64,000 nucleotides of DNA, taken from contig KK211222.1 of NCBI GenBank assembly GCA_000621185.1, forward strand, positions 178,230 to 242,229, read 5' to 3'. The position numbers and the translations under genes were made by a program. Below are positions 45,930 through 54,432 of this stretch, one piece after another. Below the pieces are notes generated by a model, which searched no databases, was not told where the DNA came from, and was given only the letters and a program-made list of their open reading frames with translations. Every line of letters starts with the position of its first letter. The first letter of the stretch is position 1. The stretch is from Franconibacter pulveris DSM 19144. GTDB taxonomy: Bacteria; Pseudomonadota; Gammaproteobacteria; Enterobacterales; Enterobacteriaceae.

Positions 45930-46771
45930 TGGACTATCAGCACTGGCTTAAGCAGGCTATTGCGCGCTTAACGCAAAGCGAATCTCCGCGCCGGGACGCG
46001 GAGATTTTGCTTGGTCTTGTAACGGGTAAAACCCGCACGTTTATTCTCGCTTTCGGCGAAACCCTGCTTCGCGAAGAAGAGGCGCAGGCGCTTGAAAACT
46101 TGCTTGAGCGCCGGGCGCAGGGCGAGCCGGTGGCGCATCTGACGGGTTTGCGTGAGTTCTGGTCGCTGCCGCTGTTTGTCTCTCCCGCCACGCTTATTCC
46201 CCGTCCGGATACGGAATGTCTGGTGGAGCAGGCGCTGGCGCGTCTGCCCGCAGAACCCTGTCAAATTCTGGATTTGGGCACGGGCACGGGCGCTATTGCG
46301 CTGGCTCTCGCCAGCGAGCGGCCGGACTGCCATGTCACCGCCCTTGATGTAGTGCCGCAGGCTGTCGAGCTGGCGCGCCGCAATGCACAACACCTCGCTA
46401 TTCCTAATATTACGCTTCTGCAAAGCGACTGGTTCAGCGCGTTAGACGAAGCGCGTTTCACGCTTATCGTCAGTAATCCGCCTTATATCGACGATGCCGA
46501 TCCGCATCTTACTCAGGGCGACGTGCGCTTCGAGCCGCGCAGCGCGCTGGTGGCGGACGAGAACGGCCTTGCGGATCTCAGAACATTAATTTTCGAGGCG
46601 CGCCGCTTTCTTGTTAACCAGGGCTGGCTATTGTTAGAGCACGGCTGGCGTCAGGGTGAAGCGGTACGGGAGCTTTTTAGCGAAGCGGGTTATCATGCGG
46701 TGGAGACCTGCCGGGATTACGGCGGCAATGAGCGTCTGACGCTGGGTCAATTTGCAATAAAACAGGAGTAA
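45929..46771 (+). CDS. prmC: Release-factor glutamine methyltransferase PrmC
   Basis: A 280-aa SAM-dependent enzyme with an N-terminal helical substrate domain (about 1-80), SAM motif ILDLGTGTGAIALALA (about 111-126) and the catalytic NPPY motif (about 183-186) that holds the target glutamine. It methylates the GGQ glutamine of RF1 and RF2. It overlaps prfA by one base (TAATG). Length is close to the 277 aa of E. coli. Confidence 0.97.
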   Translation: MDYQHWLKQAIARLTQSESPRRDAEILLGLVTGKTRTFILAFGETLLREEEAQALENLLERRAQGEPVAHLTGLREFWSLPLFVSPATLIPRPDTECLVEQALARLPAEPCQILDLGTGTGAIALALASERPDCHVTALDVVPQAVELARRNAQHLAIPNITLLQSDWFSALDEARFTLIVSNPPYIDDADPHLTQGDVRFEPRSALVADENGLADLRTLIFEARRFLVNQGWLLLEHGWRQGEAVRELFSEAGYHAVETCRDYGGNERLTLGQFAIKQE

Positions 46772-46778
46772 CAAGGCC

Positions 46779-47174
46779 ATGGCGGCTTATTTTGCACTGA
46801 AGCATTTTCATATCCTGACGGTGATCATCTCCATCAGCCTGTTTGTTTTACGCTACGTCTGGCAATATCGTGGCTCGGCCATGTCGGCGAAGCGCTGGGT
46901 GCGTATCGTTCCGCATGTTAACGACACCCTTTTGCTGGCGAGCGGTGTTGCGCTAGTGCTCATAACGCACTTTTATCCCTTCACGCCGCAAGGCGCATGG
47001 CTGACGGAGAAGCTCTTTGGCGTTATCATTTATATCGCTTTAGGGTTTATCGCGCTGGGTCGACGCCCGCGAAGCCAGCAAACACGCTGGATCGCGTTTT
47101 TGCTGGGGCTGGTGGTGCTTTACATCATCATTAGACTTGCCACCACGAAGATACCGTTATTGGGGTTGATATGA
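46779..47174 (+). CDS. sirB2: SirB2-family membrane protein (YchQ)
   Basis: A 131-aa protein with four membrane segments (about 6-26, 45-64, 75-92, 104-122) and the family pattern FHILTVIISISLFVLRYVWQ and RIVPHVNDTLLLASGVALVL. SirB2 was named from a Salmonella locus affecting invasion-gene regulation. Its molecular role is unknown. It sits in the hemA-prfA-prmC-sirB2-sirB1-kdsA run and overlaps sirB1 by 4 nt (ATGA). Confidence 0.93.
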   Translation: MAAYFALKHFHILTVIISISLFVLRYVWQYRGSAMSAKRWVRIVPHVNDTLLLASGVALVLITHFYPFTPQGAWLTEKLFGVIIYIALGFIALGRRPRSQQTRWIAFLLGLVVLYIIIRLATTKIPLLGLI

Positions 47175-47980
47175 AGTCGTTGGCCGATTTCGAATTTAAC
47201 AAAGCACCGCTCTGCGACGGCATGGTGCTGGTTTCACAATTAATCCGCGATGATTTTCCCGATCAGGAGGTTTATCAGCAGCTTGATGCGCTGGTTAGCC
47301 TCGCCCGGGAAGAAATTTGCGAGGGACTCCATCAGGATATGCAGCTTGAGCGCCTGCTTGAGCTGTTTTATGGCGAATGGGGTTTTTCCGACGCGCGCGG
47401 CGTATACCGCCTTTCCGATGCGCTCTGGCTGGATAAGGTATTAAAAAATCGCCAGGGCAGCGCCGTATCGCTGGGCGCGATACTGCTGTGGATAGCCGAC
47501 AGGCTCGAGATCCCGCTGACGCCGGTGATTTTCCCGACGCAGCTGATTCTGCGCGCTGACTGGATGGATGGCGAAATGTGGTTGATTAATCCGTTCAATG
47601 GCGAAACGCTGGATGAGCATACGCTTGAGGTGTGGCTCAAGGGCAACGTTAACCCGGTGGCGGAACTCTATGTCGACGACCTTGAAGAATCGGAAAACGC
47701 CGAGGTTATTCGCAAGCTGCTGGATACGCTGAAATCTGCGCTGATGGAGGAGAGCCAGATGGAGCTTGCTCTGCGCACCAGTGAAGCGCTGCTGCAGTTC
47801 AACCCGGAAGATCCGTATGAGATCCGCGACCGTGGGCTTATCTATGCGCAGCTGGATTGCGAACATGTCGCGCTGAACGACCTGAGCTATTTTGTCGAGC
47901 AGTGCCCGGAAGATCCGATTAGCGAAATGATCCGCGCGCAAATCAATTCGATTTCGCACAAGCAGATTACGCTGCACTGA
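47171..47980 (+). CDS. sirB1: SirB1-family protein (YchA)
   Basis: A 269-aa protein with a transglutaminase-like N-terminal region (about 60-150; GVYRLSDALWLDKVLKNRQGSAVSLGAILLWIADRL in overlapping parts) and a C-terminal TPR-like region (about 180-265; LALRTSEALLQFNPEDPYEIRDRGLIYAQLD). It is cytoplasmic. The exact function is unknown. The gene order with kdsA is conserved in enterobacteria. Translationally coupled to sirB2. Confidence 0.94.
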   Translation: MKSLADFEFNKAPLCDGMVLVSQLIRDDFPDQEVYQQLDALVSLAREEICEGLHQDMQLERLLELFYGEWGFSDARGVYRLSDALWLDKVLKNRQGSAVSLGAILLWIADRLEIPLTPVIFPTQLILRADWMDGEMWLINPFNGETLDEHTLEVWLKGNVNPVAELYVDDLEESENAEVIRKLLDTLKSALMEESQMELALRTSEALLQFNPEDPYEIRDRGLIYAQLDCEHVALNDLSYFVEQCPEDPISEMIRAQINSISHKQITLH

Positions 47981-47984
47981 TTAG

Positions 47985-48878
<894 letters not shown>

Positions 48879-48896
48879 GGTTCTGGCTAACAAAAA

Positions 48897-48920
48897 ACCC
48901 CGCTCCGGCGGGGTTTTTTT
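48897..48920 (+). terminator. Rho-independent terminator after kdsA
   Basis: ACCCCGC (48897-48903) pairs with GCGGGGT (48908-48914) around TCCG, followed by T7. It closes the hemA-kdsA transcription unit. Confidence 0.92.
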
Positions 48921-49092
48921 ATGGGGCAGGGAAGGGGAACGGGAATACGGAAGGGGAGATGCCCCACCTGACGTATGAGTTTAGCGATTATGTCGTCATT
49001 GGAATAAACTGCGCTTTTTCCCGGCATACGCTCATATCATACCGGTAGCAAAGCGGGCATGATAAACGTCGCCAGACATTCAATCCCTTGAT

Positions 49093-50460
49093 TTATAGAG
49101 TGGAATCATGGCTTTCGTCTCGTCCCATAACAATGGCTAACCATGCAATGCTGCCTGTAATCAGCCCTGTCAGGCACGTTATTACCATACAGGTTGTAAA
49201 ACTAATAATTGGTTCCTTTGCTGTGGAATACGCAATATCAGCGACCATGATCGTCACCAACATCATTATCGTTGAAAGAAACGTATGGAATATCGGTAGC
49301 GGAAGCCACGCCTGGGGCGGATCAGGCGGCGTATAATAGCTGTCGGCCAGCGACAACAGGCCAAATTCGTTGCTGCCCGACGCGGCAACCAGCTGCGGCC
49401 CCTGCGCATACAATGCCGCGTCTGCTGCCAGAGTCAGCGCCAGCCACCGATAGCCGTCTGAGCATTGACCAAAAGTTGTATCCAGATCCCGTCGTTCCGG
49501 GGCGGTTTTTTCCTGGTTCAGCACTTCATAAAGCGGGTATTTCTCTTTGCGCTCCAGTCCGGTATGCCAGAAAACTTTCGCCGACGTAATGCATTTGGTT
49601 CTGATAAACGCGGCGGCGGCAGTTTCCAGGTCCTCGCTTTGCGTCAGCGGCATGGAGATAAACAGCGGCTTTTCGGCACGGTCTGAGTAATAACCGAAAA
49701 GAAAGGCCGAGGCGCTTTCCATAAACGCTTTTTTATCCTCACCGTGAAGATCCGCTATGAGCAGCAGATGAAAGGAATGGTTACGTTGATGCAACGTGTT
49801 AATCCATTTCTCAATAAACGAATAACCGGGGCACTTCTCCAGCACATGTACCGCCGTTACATTGGCTGTTTTTATCCCAGCCGCCTTCAGCGCATTGCGT
49901 ACGGAGTCATCGTAATCCGCTTCCTGACCGCGCGCCCATACAGACACGTCAAACACATAAGGTTCATTAAGCTTTTCTTTCAGCGGCTCCACCAGCTTTC
50001 GCAGTATGATCTCAAGCCGGGGCGCGTCATAGCCCTCTTCGCTGTCAATTTCCAGCGGCGTTTCAGGCGCAAGCGGCATTGACCCTTCGAGCTTAAGCAT
50101 TTTCAGCGCGATATGTTCAACAGGCGCGAGCGAATGCCAGGCTATCAGCGTCATTTGGCGCCGGGAATATGCCGTTACCCGATAGTTGTTTTCATTTCTG
50201 CGCAGCTGACGCATCTGAAAGACGTGTATCCGGCAGCACTCCCCGATATACAAAATAAACGACGCGGTTAACGCTATCGTTAAGGGAACCAGCACGCCCT
50301 GAAACGCAATCGTGACGAAGGGAGCTTTTTTCTCCAGCCAGTCAGCCAGCCCGATGCTGTTTGCCACCACCAGCGCGATGATAAACAGCACTGCAAACAG
50401 GCCGCAGAAAGAGACGACTTCCGGTTCTTTTTCGGTATCTTCGAATAATTTCCATCTCAT
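49093..50460 (-). CDS. 4-TM protein at the end of a T6SS vgrG-lipase module
   Basis: A 455-aa protein with two N-terminal membrane segments (about 15-38 and 47-70), a large soluble domain between (about 75-385) and two C-terminal membrane segments (about 392-418 and 425-447). The soluble part contains patterns such as VFDVSVWARG, HSFHLLLIADLHG and PLFISMPLTQSEDLE. No family is recognised. It starts 1 bp after the PAAR gene stop, so it is co-translated with the module. A role as effector assembly factor, as an immunity protein or as a membrane-targeted effector is each possible. The tight coupling to PAAR is the only evidence. Confidence 0.75.
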   Translation of the reverse strand: MRWKLFEDTEKEPEVVSFCGLFAVLFIIALVVANSIGLADWLEKKAPFVTIAFQGVLVPLTIALTASFILYIGECCRIHVFQMRQLRRNENNYRVTAYSRRQMTLIAWHSLAPVEHIALKMLKLEGSMPLAPETPLEIDSEEGYDAPRLEIILRKLVEPLKEKLNEPYVFDVSVWARGQEADYDDSVRNALKAAGIKTANVTAVHVLEKCPGYSFIEKWINTLHQRNHSFHLLLIADLHGEDKKAFMESASAFLFGYYSDRAEKPLFISMPLTQSEDLETAAAAFIRTKCITSAKVFWHTGLERKEKYPLYEVLNQEKTAPERRDLDTTFGQCSDGYRWLALTLAADAALYAQGPQLVAASGSNEFGLLSLADSYYTPPDPPQAWLPLPIFHTFLSTIMMLVTIMVADIAYSTAKEPIISFTTCMVITCLTGLITGSIAWLAIVMGRDESHDSTL

Positions 50461-50461
50461 A

Positions 50462-50725
50462 TTACTTCTCCTCTCCGGCTACGGGCAAAGTGGTGATTAC
50501 CGCGCAGCCGCATTCAGCCCGGCATTTATCCAGCACCACGCCGCGCCCGTTTATCGTCCAGTCGGGCGAGCTGTCGTTTATGACATACTCCCCGTTGTGG
50601 ACAGGGCATATCACCCGGTCGCCCCTGAGCATCACGGGGATGCCGTCAAATTCCGGCCCGGATGCGGAAATCACTTTCCCGCCGCTGGTCAGCGGGTCAT
50701 GCAGCCTGATTACCCCACGCATCAT
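50462..50725 (-). CDS. PAAR-domain T6SS spike tip protein
   Basis: An 87-aa stand-alone PAAR protein: GVIRLHDPLTSGGKVISASGP, then VMLRGDRVICPVHNGEYVI and the GRGVVLDKCRAECGC end, with the His/Cys ligands for the metal site at the tip. It sharpens the VgrG spike and can carry effectors. The start overlaps the upstream tli copy stop (ATGA) and its stop is 1 bp from the next gene, so it is within a tightly coupled unit headed by vgrG at 56945. Confidence 0.9.
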   Translation of the reverse strand: MMRGVIRLHDPLTSGGKVISASGPEFDGIPVMLRGDRVICPVHNGEYVINDSSPDWTINGRGVVLDKCRAECGCAVITTLPVAGEEK

Positions 50726-51441
50726 TTCCTCCCGGCGTCCATGTCACAGCGCATGTGATCCCATCCGGTGTAGTTTTTCACTTCCGGGATTTTCTCCGGC
50801 AGGTTCTGGTAATTGGCTTTGTACTGTTCCACAAGATGGGGAAGCGTTTGGGGATTGAAATAATCCAGCCCCCATGCCGGGCCAGGAGAACGGGGGGCGA
50901 TTTTATGAATTTCGCCGTCCAGCTCATAAGTGATGCCCGGCCCGCCGGGAGCCAGGCGCGGGTCGTCGAAGGGTTTTGAGGACATATAGATCCGTCCCTG
51001 TTTTGTCAGCAGAAAGCCCTGGTCGTTAACCACGGTAAAGGAAACGATATCCTCTCGCCTCGGACTGCTGGCGCCGTCATCTTCGGATGTGGTTGGCGCG
51101 TACTCGACTGATTCCCATGTCTGACCATAGTCTTTAGAAACTCTGAACCCCTGAGAATCCCAGGACATAATGGCAATATAACGCTCGGAGGGATGGAGAT
51201 ATTTTTTCGTGAAAATCCGGTAAAACTGTAAGCCCGGCTGTGAATGAATGCCGCGTTTTGTATCCGTGTACCAGAGTTCGCCTTCGCAGTCCCATCCTTT
51301 CAGCTCCAGATAGCGGTGGTCGTCAAAGCGGTAGACCACCTGGACGGGCGTCGGCGGGGGCGGCTGAACGGTGTCGAAGGCGCCGTCACAGCCTGCAAGC
51401 TGCAACAGTATCAGCATGGTCAGCAGACATTTCCCTTTCAT
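50722..51441 (-). CDS. Tli-type immunity lipoprotein, copy b
   Basis: A 239-aa protein with a lipoprotein signal (MKGKCLLTMLILLQLAGC, lipidated Cys18). The mature domain is beta-rich (QVVYRFDDHRYLELKGWDCEG; ERYIAIMSWDSQGFRVSKDYGQTWES; QGFLLTKQGRIYMSS), like BNR/propeller-type immunity proteins found with Tle3 lipases. It is a near copy of the gene at 51563-52282 except in residues about 178-218. It should block a phospholipase in the periplasm. Its start overlaps the preceding 42-codon leftover (ATGA). Confidence 0.85.
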   Translation of the reverse strand: MKGKCLLTMLILLQLAGCDGAFDTVQPPPPTPVQVVYRFDDHRYLELKGWDCEGELWYTDTKRGIHSQPGLQFYRIFTKKYLHPSERYIAIMSWDSQGFRVSKDYGQTWESVEYAPTTSEDDGASSPRREDIVSFTVVNDQGFLLTKQGRIYMSSKPFDDPRLAPGGPGITYELDGEIHKIAPRSPGPAWGLDYFNPQTLPHLVEQYKANYQNLPEKIPEVKNYTGWDHMRCDMDAGRK

Positions 51442-51566
51442 TTTTTGATTCCTTCCTTCAGCACCTGTTCACTGAGCGGGCGCGGCATAGCCCACTGGAG
51501 GTGATGCTGTCCGGTGATGTCATCGCGCCGCGGAAATGCCATGGCAGTATTAACTCTGGGCATCAT
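51438..51566 (-). pseudogene. Leftover chimera: short start fused to the lipase C-terminus
   Basis: A 42-aa frame starts ATGATGCCC at 51566 (overlapping the tli copy a stop) and ends LQWAMPRPLSEQVLKEGIKK at 51438. The end is nearly identical to the last residues of the Tle3 lipase (KMPAPLSEQVLREGIKK). The first 20 or so residues do not match the lipase and may stem from a PAAR-type gene start. It is best read as the scar of a deleted second lipase copy that kept reading-frame coupling through both tli genes. It could still be translated. Confidence 0.7.
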
Positions 51567-52282
51567 TTCCTCCCTGCGTCCATGTCGCAGCGCATGTGAT
51601 CCCATCCGGTGTAGTTTTTCACTTCCGGGATTTTCTCCGGCAGGTTCTGCCAGTTGATTTTGTGCTTCTCAACGGAAGTGATAAGAGTTTTGGGATTGAA
51701 ATAAACCATCCCCCACGCCCAGCCGGGGAACTGCGGCGTGATTTCCTGCTTCTCGCCGTCCAACTCATAAGTGATGCCCGGCCCGCCGGGAGCCAGGCGC
51801 GGGTCGTCGAAGGGTTTTGAGGACATATAAATCCGTCCCTGTTTTGTCAGCAGAAAGCCCTGGTCGTTAACCACGGTAAAGGAAACGATATCCTCTCGCG
51901 TCGGACTGCTGGTGCCGTCATCTTCGGATGTGGTTGGCGCGTACTCGACTGATTCCCATGTCTGACCATAGTCTTTAGAAACTCTGAACCCCTGAGAATC
52001 CCAGGACATAATGGCAATATAACGCTCGGAGGGATGGAGATATTTTTTCGTGAAAATCCGGTAAAACTGTAAGCCCGGCTGTGAATGAATGCCGCGTTTT
52101 GTATCCGTGTACCAGAGTTCGCCTTCGCAGTCCCATCCTTTCAGCTCCAGGTAGCGGTGGTCGTCAAAGCGGTAGACCACCTGGACGGGCGTCGGCGGGG
52201 GCGGCTGAACGGTGTCGAAGGCGCCGTCACAGCCCGTAAGCTGCAACAGTATCAGCATGGTCAGCAGACATTTCCCTTTCAT
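51563..52282 (-). CDS. Tli-type immunity lipoprotein, copy a
   Basis: A 239-aa lipoprotein (signal ending LQLTGC, Cys18), cognate by position to the Tle3 lipase, whose stop it overlaps (ATGA). Residues 1-177 differ from copy b at only a few positions. Residues about 178-218 (DGEKQEITPQFPGWAWGMVYFN and following) diverge strongly, and the last 20 (LPEKIPEVKNYTGWDHMRCD) are again identical. The variable window probably sets specificity for the toxin. Confidence 0.87.
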   Translation of the reverse strand: MKGKCLLTMLILLQLTGCDGAFDTVQPPPPTPVQVVYRFDDHRYLELKGWDCEGELWYTDTKRGIHSQPGLQFYRIFTKKYLHPSERYIAIMSWDSQGFRVSKDYGQTWESVEYAPTTSEDDGTSSPTREDIVSFTVVNDQGFLLTKQGRIYMSSKPFDDPRLAPGGPGITYELDGEKQEITPQFPGWAWGMVYFNPKTLITSVEKHKINWQNLPEKIPEVKNYTGWDHMRCDMDAGRK

Positions 52283-54432
52283 TTTTTGATTCCCTCCCTT
52301 AATACCTGCTCACTCAAAGGGGCAGGCATCTTCCACTGATCTTCATAAACTGTTGTGGCTCCCTCCAGCGTGTAGTAGCCGTTCAGTTGCGTGGTCGCCT
52401 GGCCTGCATATTCATTAACCACACCAAACGTTCCGGTGGGTAAAATTTTGTCGGGTTTATTCATGAATTTTTTTACCGTATCTTCATCCAGCAAACCCGT
52501 CCGGTAATATTCCTTCGCAGGCGCATACTCACCGAGCCGGTCGCGCCAGTCGGCGGTGTGGAGCAGCATTTCCCAGAATTTTCCCTCCCTGTAATCAAAC
52601 GCCTCGCACTGGCCAATCGCCAGGTCGAACGCCATGGCGTGGGAAGGCGCTTTGTCGCTCATCACGATACTGGAGTGCTGGCTGTAACTTACCGGGTCGG
52701 CTTTTTCCCATTCCTGGTGAAGTTGTTCATCCGATTTGAGCCGGGTGTATTCCACTGAACGGAAATCCATGCTGCTACCGCGCACGATGCCTCGGATAAA
52801 CTTCTGGTTATAAAAGCCGCTCATCATCGCCAGATCTTTTTCATTCAGCTCATAGCCAACGGGCCAGGTATTGGCGCGGTAGTTCGGAAGGGTATAAATC
52901 ACCTGTTCAGTACGTTTCAGCGCCACCGCCCTGGCGGAGTAAGAAATCTCCCGGTCCGGGCCGCTGACCTGCCCTTTGTATTTTTCGTCGCAGGTGGCCG
53001 GGTCAGCGTCGGGGTGGTTATGTTCGCCCATCAGCTCAAAGACAAAGGGTTCCGGTAACGCCTCGCCGCTGACAATGACATCGCGAAAATCCCATTCGGC
53101 ATTGGTTATACCGCTGTAGCTGAAATCGCCTTTACGGGGTTTGGGTTTACGGAAAGGCACGCCATCCGGCGCCAGCCCCACCTCTGCTCCCTGGCAGAAC
53201 ACCCGCTGGCGCAGGTTGGGCAGTGTTTCGGCCAGCGAGGCAGGAATACCCCGCCAGCCGATGCCCTGCACGTTTTTCAGGGAGACGGTGCCGTCATTGG
53301 GGCAGAAGTAGTTATAAACCTTGCCATTGTTGTTGCGGCGGTAGCGCGGGTCGCTGTGCCATTTCGCGTTCACCGGGCGGGGAAGCGTGCCGCGGGCCTC
53401 CATGCGGGCCATCTCCTCCGCGGTATGCTCGCCGCCGCTGTACTGCGTCGCCATCAGGCGGCAGAAGTTGCTGAACGTCTCCTGCCGCGCCCGGCGGGTC
53501 TGGTGGTGGCCGTCCTGGATATTCTCCATCAACGTGTCTTCCAGCGCGTAGGGAGAGTGGTTCAGAATGCAGCAGTTAGCAGGTTTAAGCCCCGCCTGGT
53601 TCACCAGCATGTTCGCCAGCATGGTGATAAGCGTACCCTGGCTGTGCGCCACGATATTTATCACATCGTTTTTAGTGCGTTCCTCCTGGCGAATACGGAG
53701 TATCAGCTCCGCCAGCCGCTGGGCGGCAAAGAACTGGTAAATTCGGTGCGGGTTGCGATAGATGGGGTGTGTGTAGTCGCCGCCGTTCATGTAGAGCGAG
53801 ATAAACCCCGCCGCCGCCAGCGCCGCGCCGCCCGCGCCGGGGCCGAGCATATCGGGGATACTGGTGGTGGCGTTGGCGAAGGTGCCGCCGTTTTTGGCAA
53901 AGTTCGTATCAAGCGTATTGCCGTAGCAGTCGTTTTCAAACTTAAGGCTGCCTTGTTCGTCGTTGCCGTACCCGCGTTTCTTCTCCCGGTCGTTTTCCTG
54001 GTAGGCGTCATACGGCAGTCTGGTTTCGCTGTTAAGCTTGCTGACCTCGTCGCGGTAACGGCGCTGGTCGGCGGCCCACTCCTCGCGGGTTACGGGTTTG
54101 TAGCCCCAGTAAAACGGAATAACGGGCGAGCGCCCCGGCGCACAGATTTTCTTCTGCGCCTGGCCGTTGTGCACCGGTAGAAACTCCCGCCACTCGTGGG
54201 GGTAGAAGTCGCTGCGGCTCAGGCGCCTGCCCAGGCCTGCCACGATGCCGCGCTCCTGGTTTTCATAGGCTTCGCCCACGTCGTTGACGCCGTGCACCAG
54301 AATCACGATGCAGGGCATCGGGCGGGGTACGCCGATATTGCAGGTCTGCGCGGTAAGGCCAAGGTCGGCATGAACTGCCGGGTCGTTTTCAATCACCACG
54401 CGTTTGCGGTACGGTTTGGTGCTGTTTTCCAT
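52279..54432 (-). CDS. tle3: T6SS phospholipase effector, Tle3 family
   Basis: The protein is 717 aa from the ATG at 54432, which sits in the vgrG stop (TGATG). It is an alpha/beta-hydrolase: oxyanion strand CIVILVHGVNDVGEAY near residue 41, and the nucleophile elbow NIVAHSQGTLIT with Ser near 264. Conserved downstream segments are FCPNDGTVSLKNVQGIGWRG and the C-terminal DUF3274-like region. Tle3 enzymes attack membrane phospholipids in rival cells. No signal peptide is present, as expected for T6SS cargo carried by VgrG or PAAR. Its stop overlaps the tli immunity gene by 4 nt. Confidence 0.88.
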   Translation of the reverse strand: MENSTKPYRKRVVIENDPAVHADLGLTAQTCNIGVPRPMPCIVILVHGVNDVGEAYENQERGIVAGLGRRLSRSDFYPHEWREFLPVHNGQAQKKICAPGRSPVIPFYWGYKPVTREEWAADQRRYRDEVSKLNSETRLPYDAYQENDREKKRGYGNDEQGSLKFENDCYGNTLDTNFAKNGGTFANATTSIPDMLGPGAGGAALAAAGFISLYMNGGDYTHPIYRNPHRIYQFFAAQRLAELILRIRQEERTKNDVINIVAHSQGTLITMLANMLVNQAGLKPANCCILNHSPYALEDTLMENIQDGHHQTRRARQETFSNFCRLMATQYSGGEHTAEEMARMEARGTLPRPVNAKWHSDPRYRRNNNGKVYNYFCPNDGTVSLKNVQGIGWRGIPASLAETLPNLRQRVFCQGAEVGLAPDGVPFRKPKPRKGDFSYSGITNAEWDFRDVIVSGEALPEPFVFELMGEHNHPDADPATCDEKYKGQVSGPDREISYSARAVALKRTEQVIYTLPNYRANTWPVGYELNEKDLAMMSGFYNQKFIRGIVRGSSMDFRSVEYTRLKSDEQLHQEWEKADPVSYSQHSSIVMSDKAPSHAMAFDLAIGQCEAFDYREGKFWEMLLHTADWRDRLGEYAPAKEYYRTGLLDEDTVKKFMNKPDKILPTGTFGVVNEYAGQATTQLNGYYTLEGATTVYEDQWKMPAPLSEQVLREGIKK

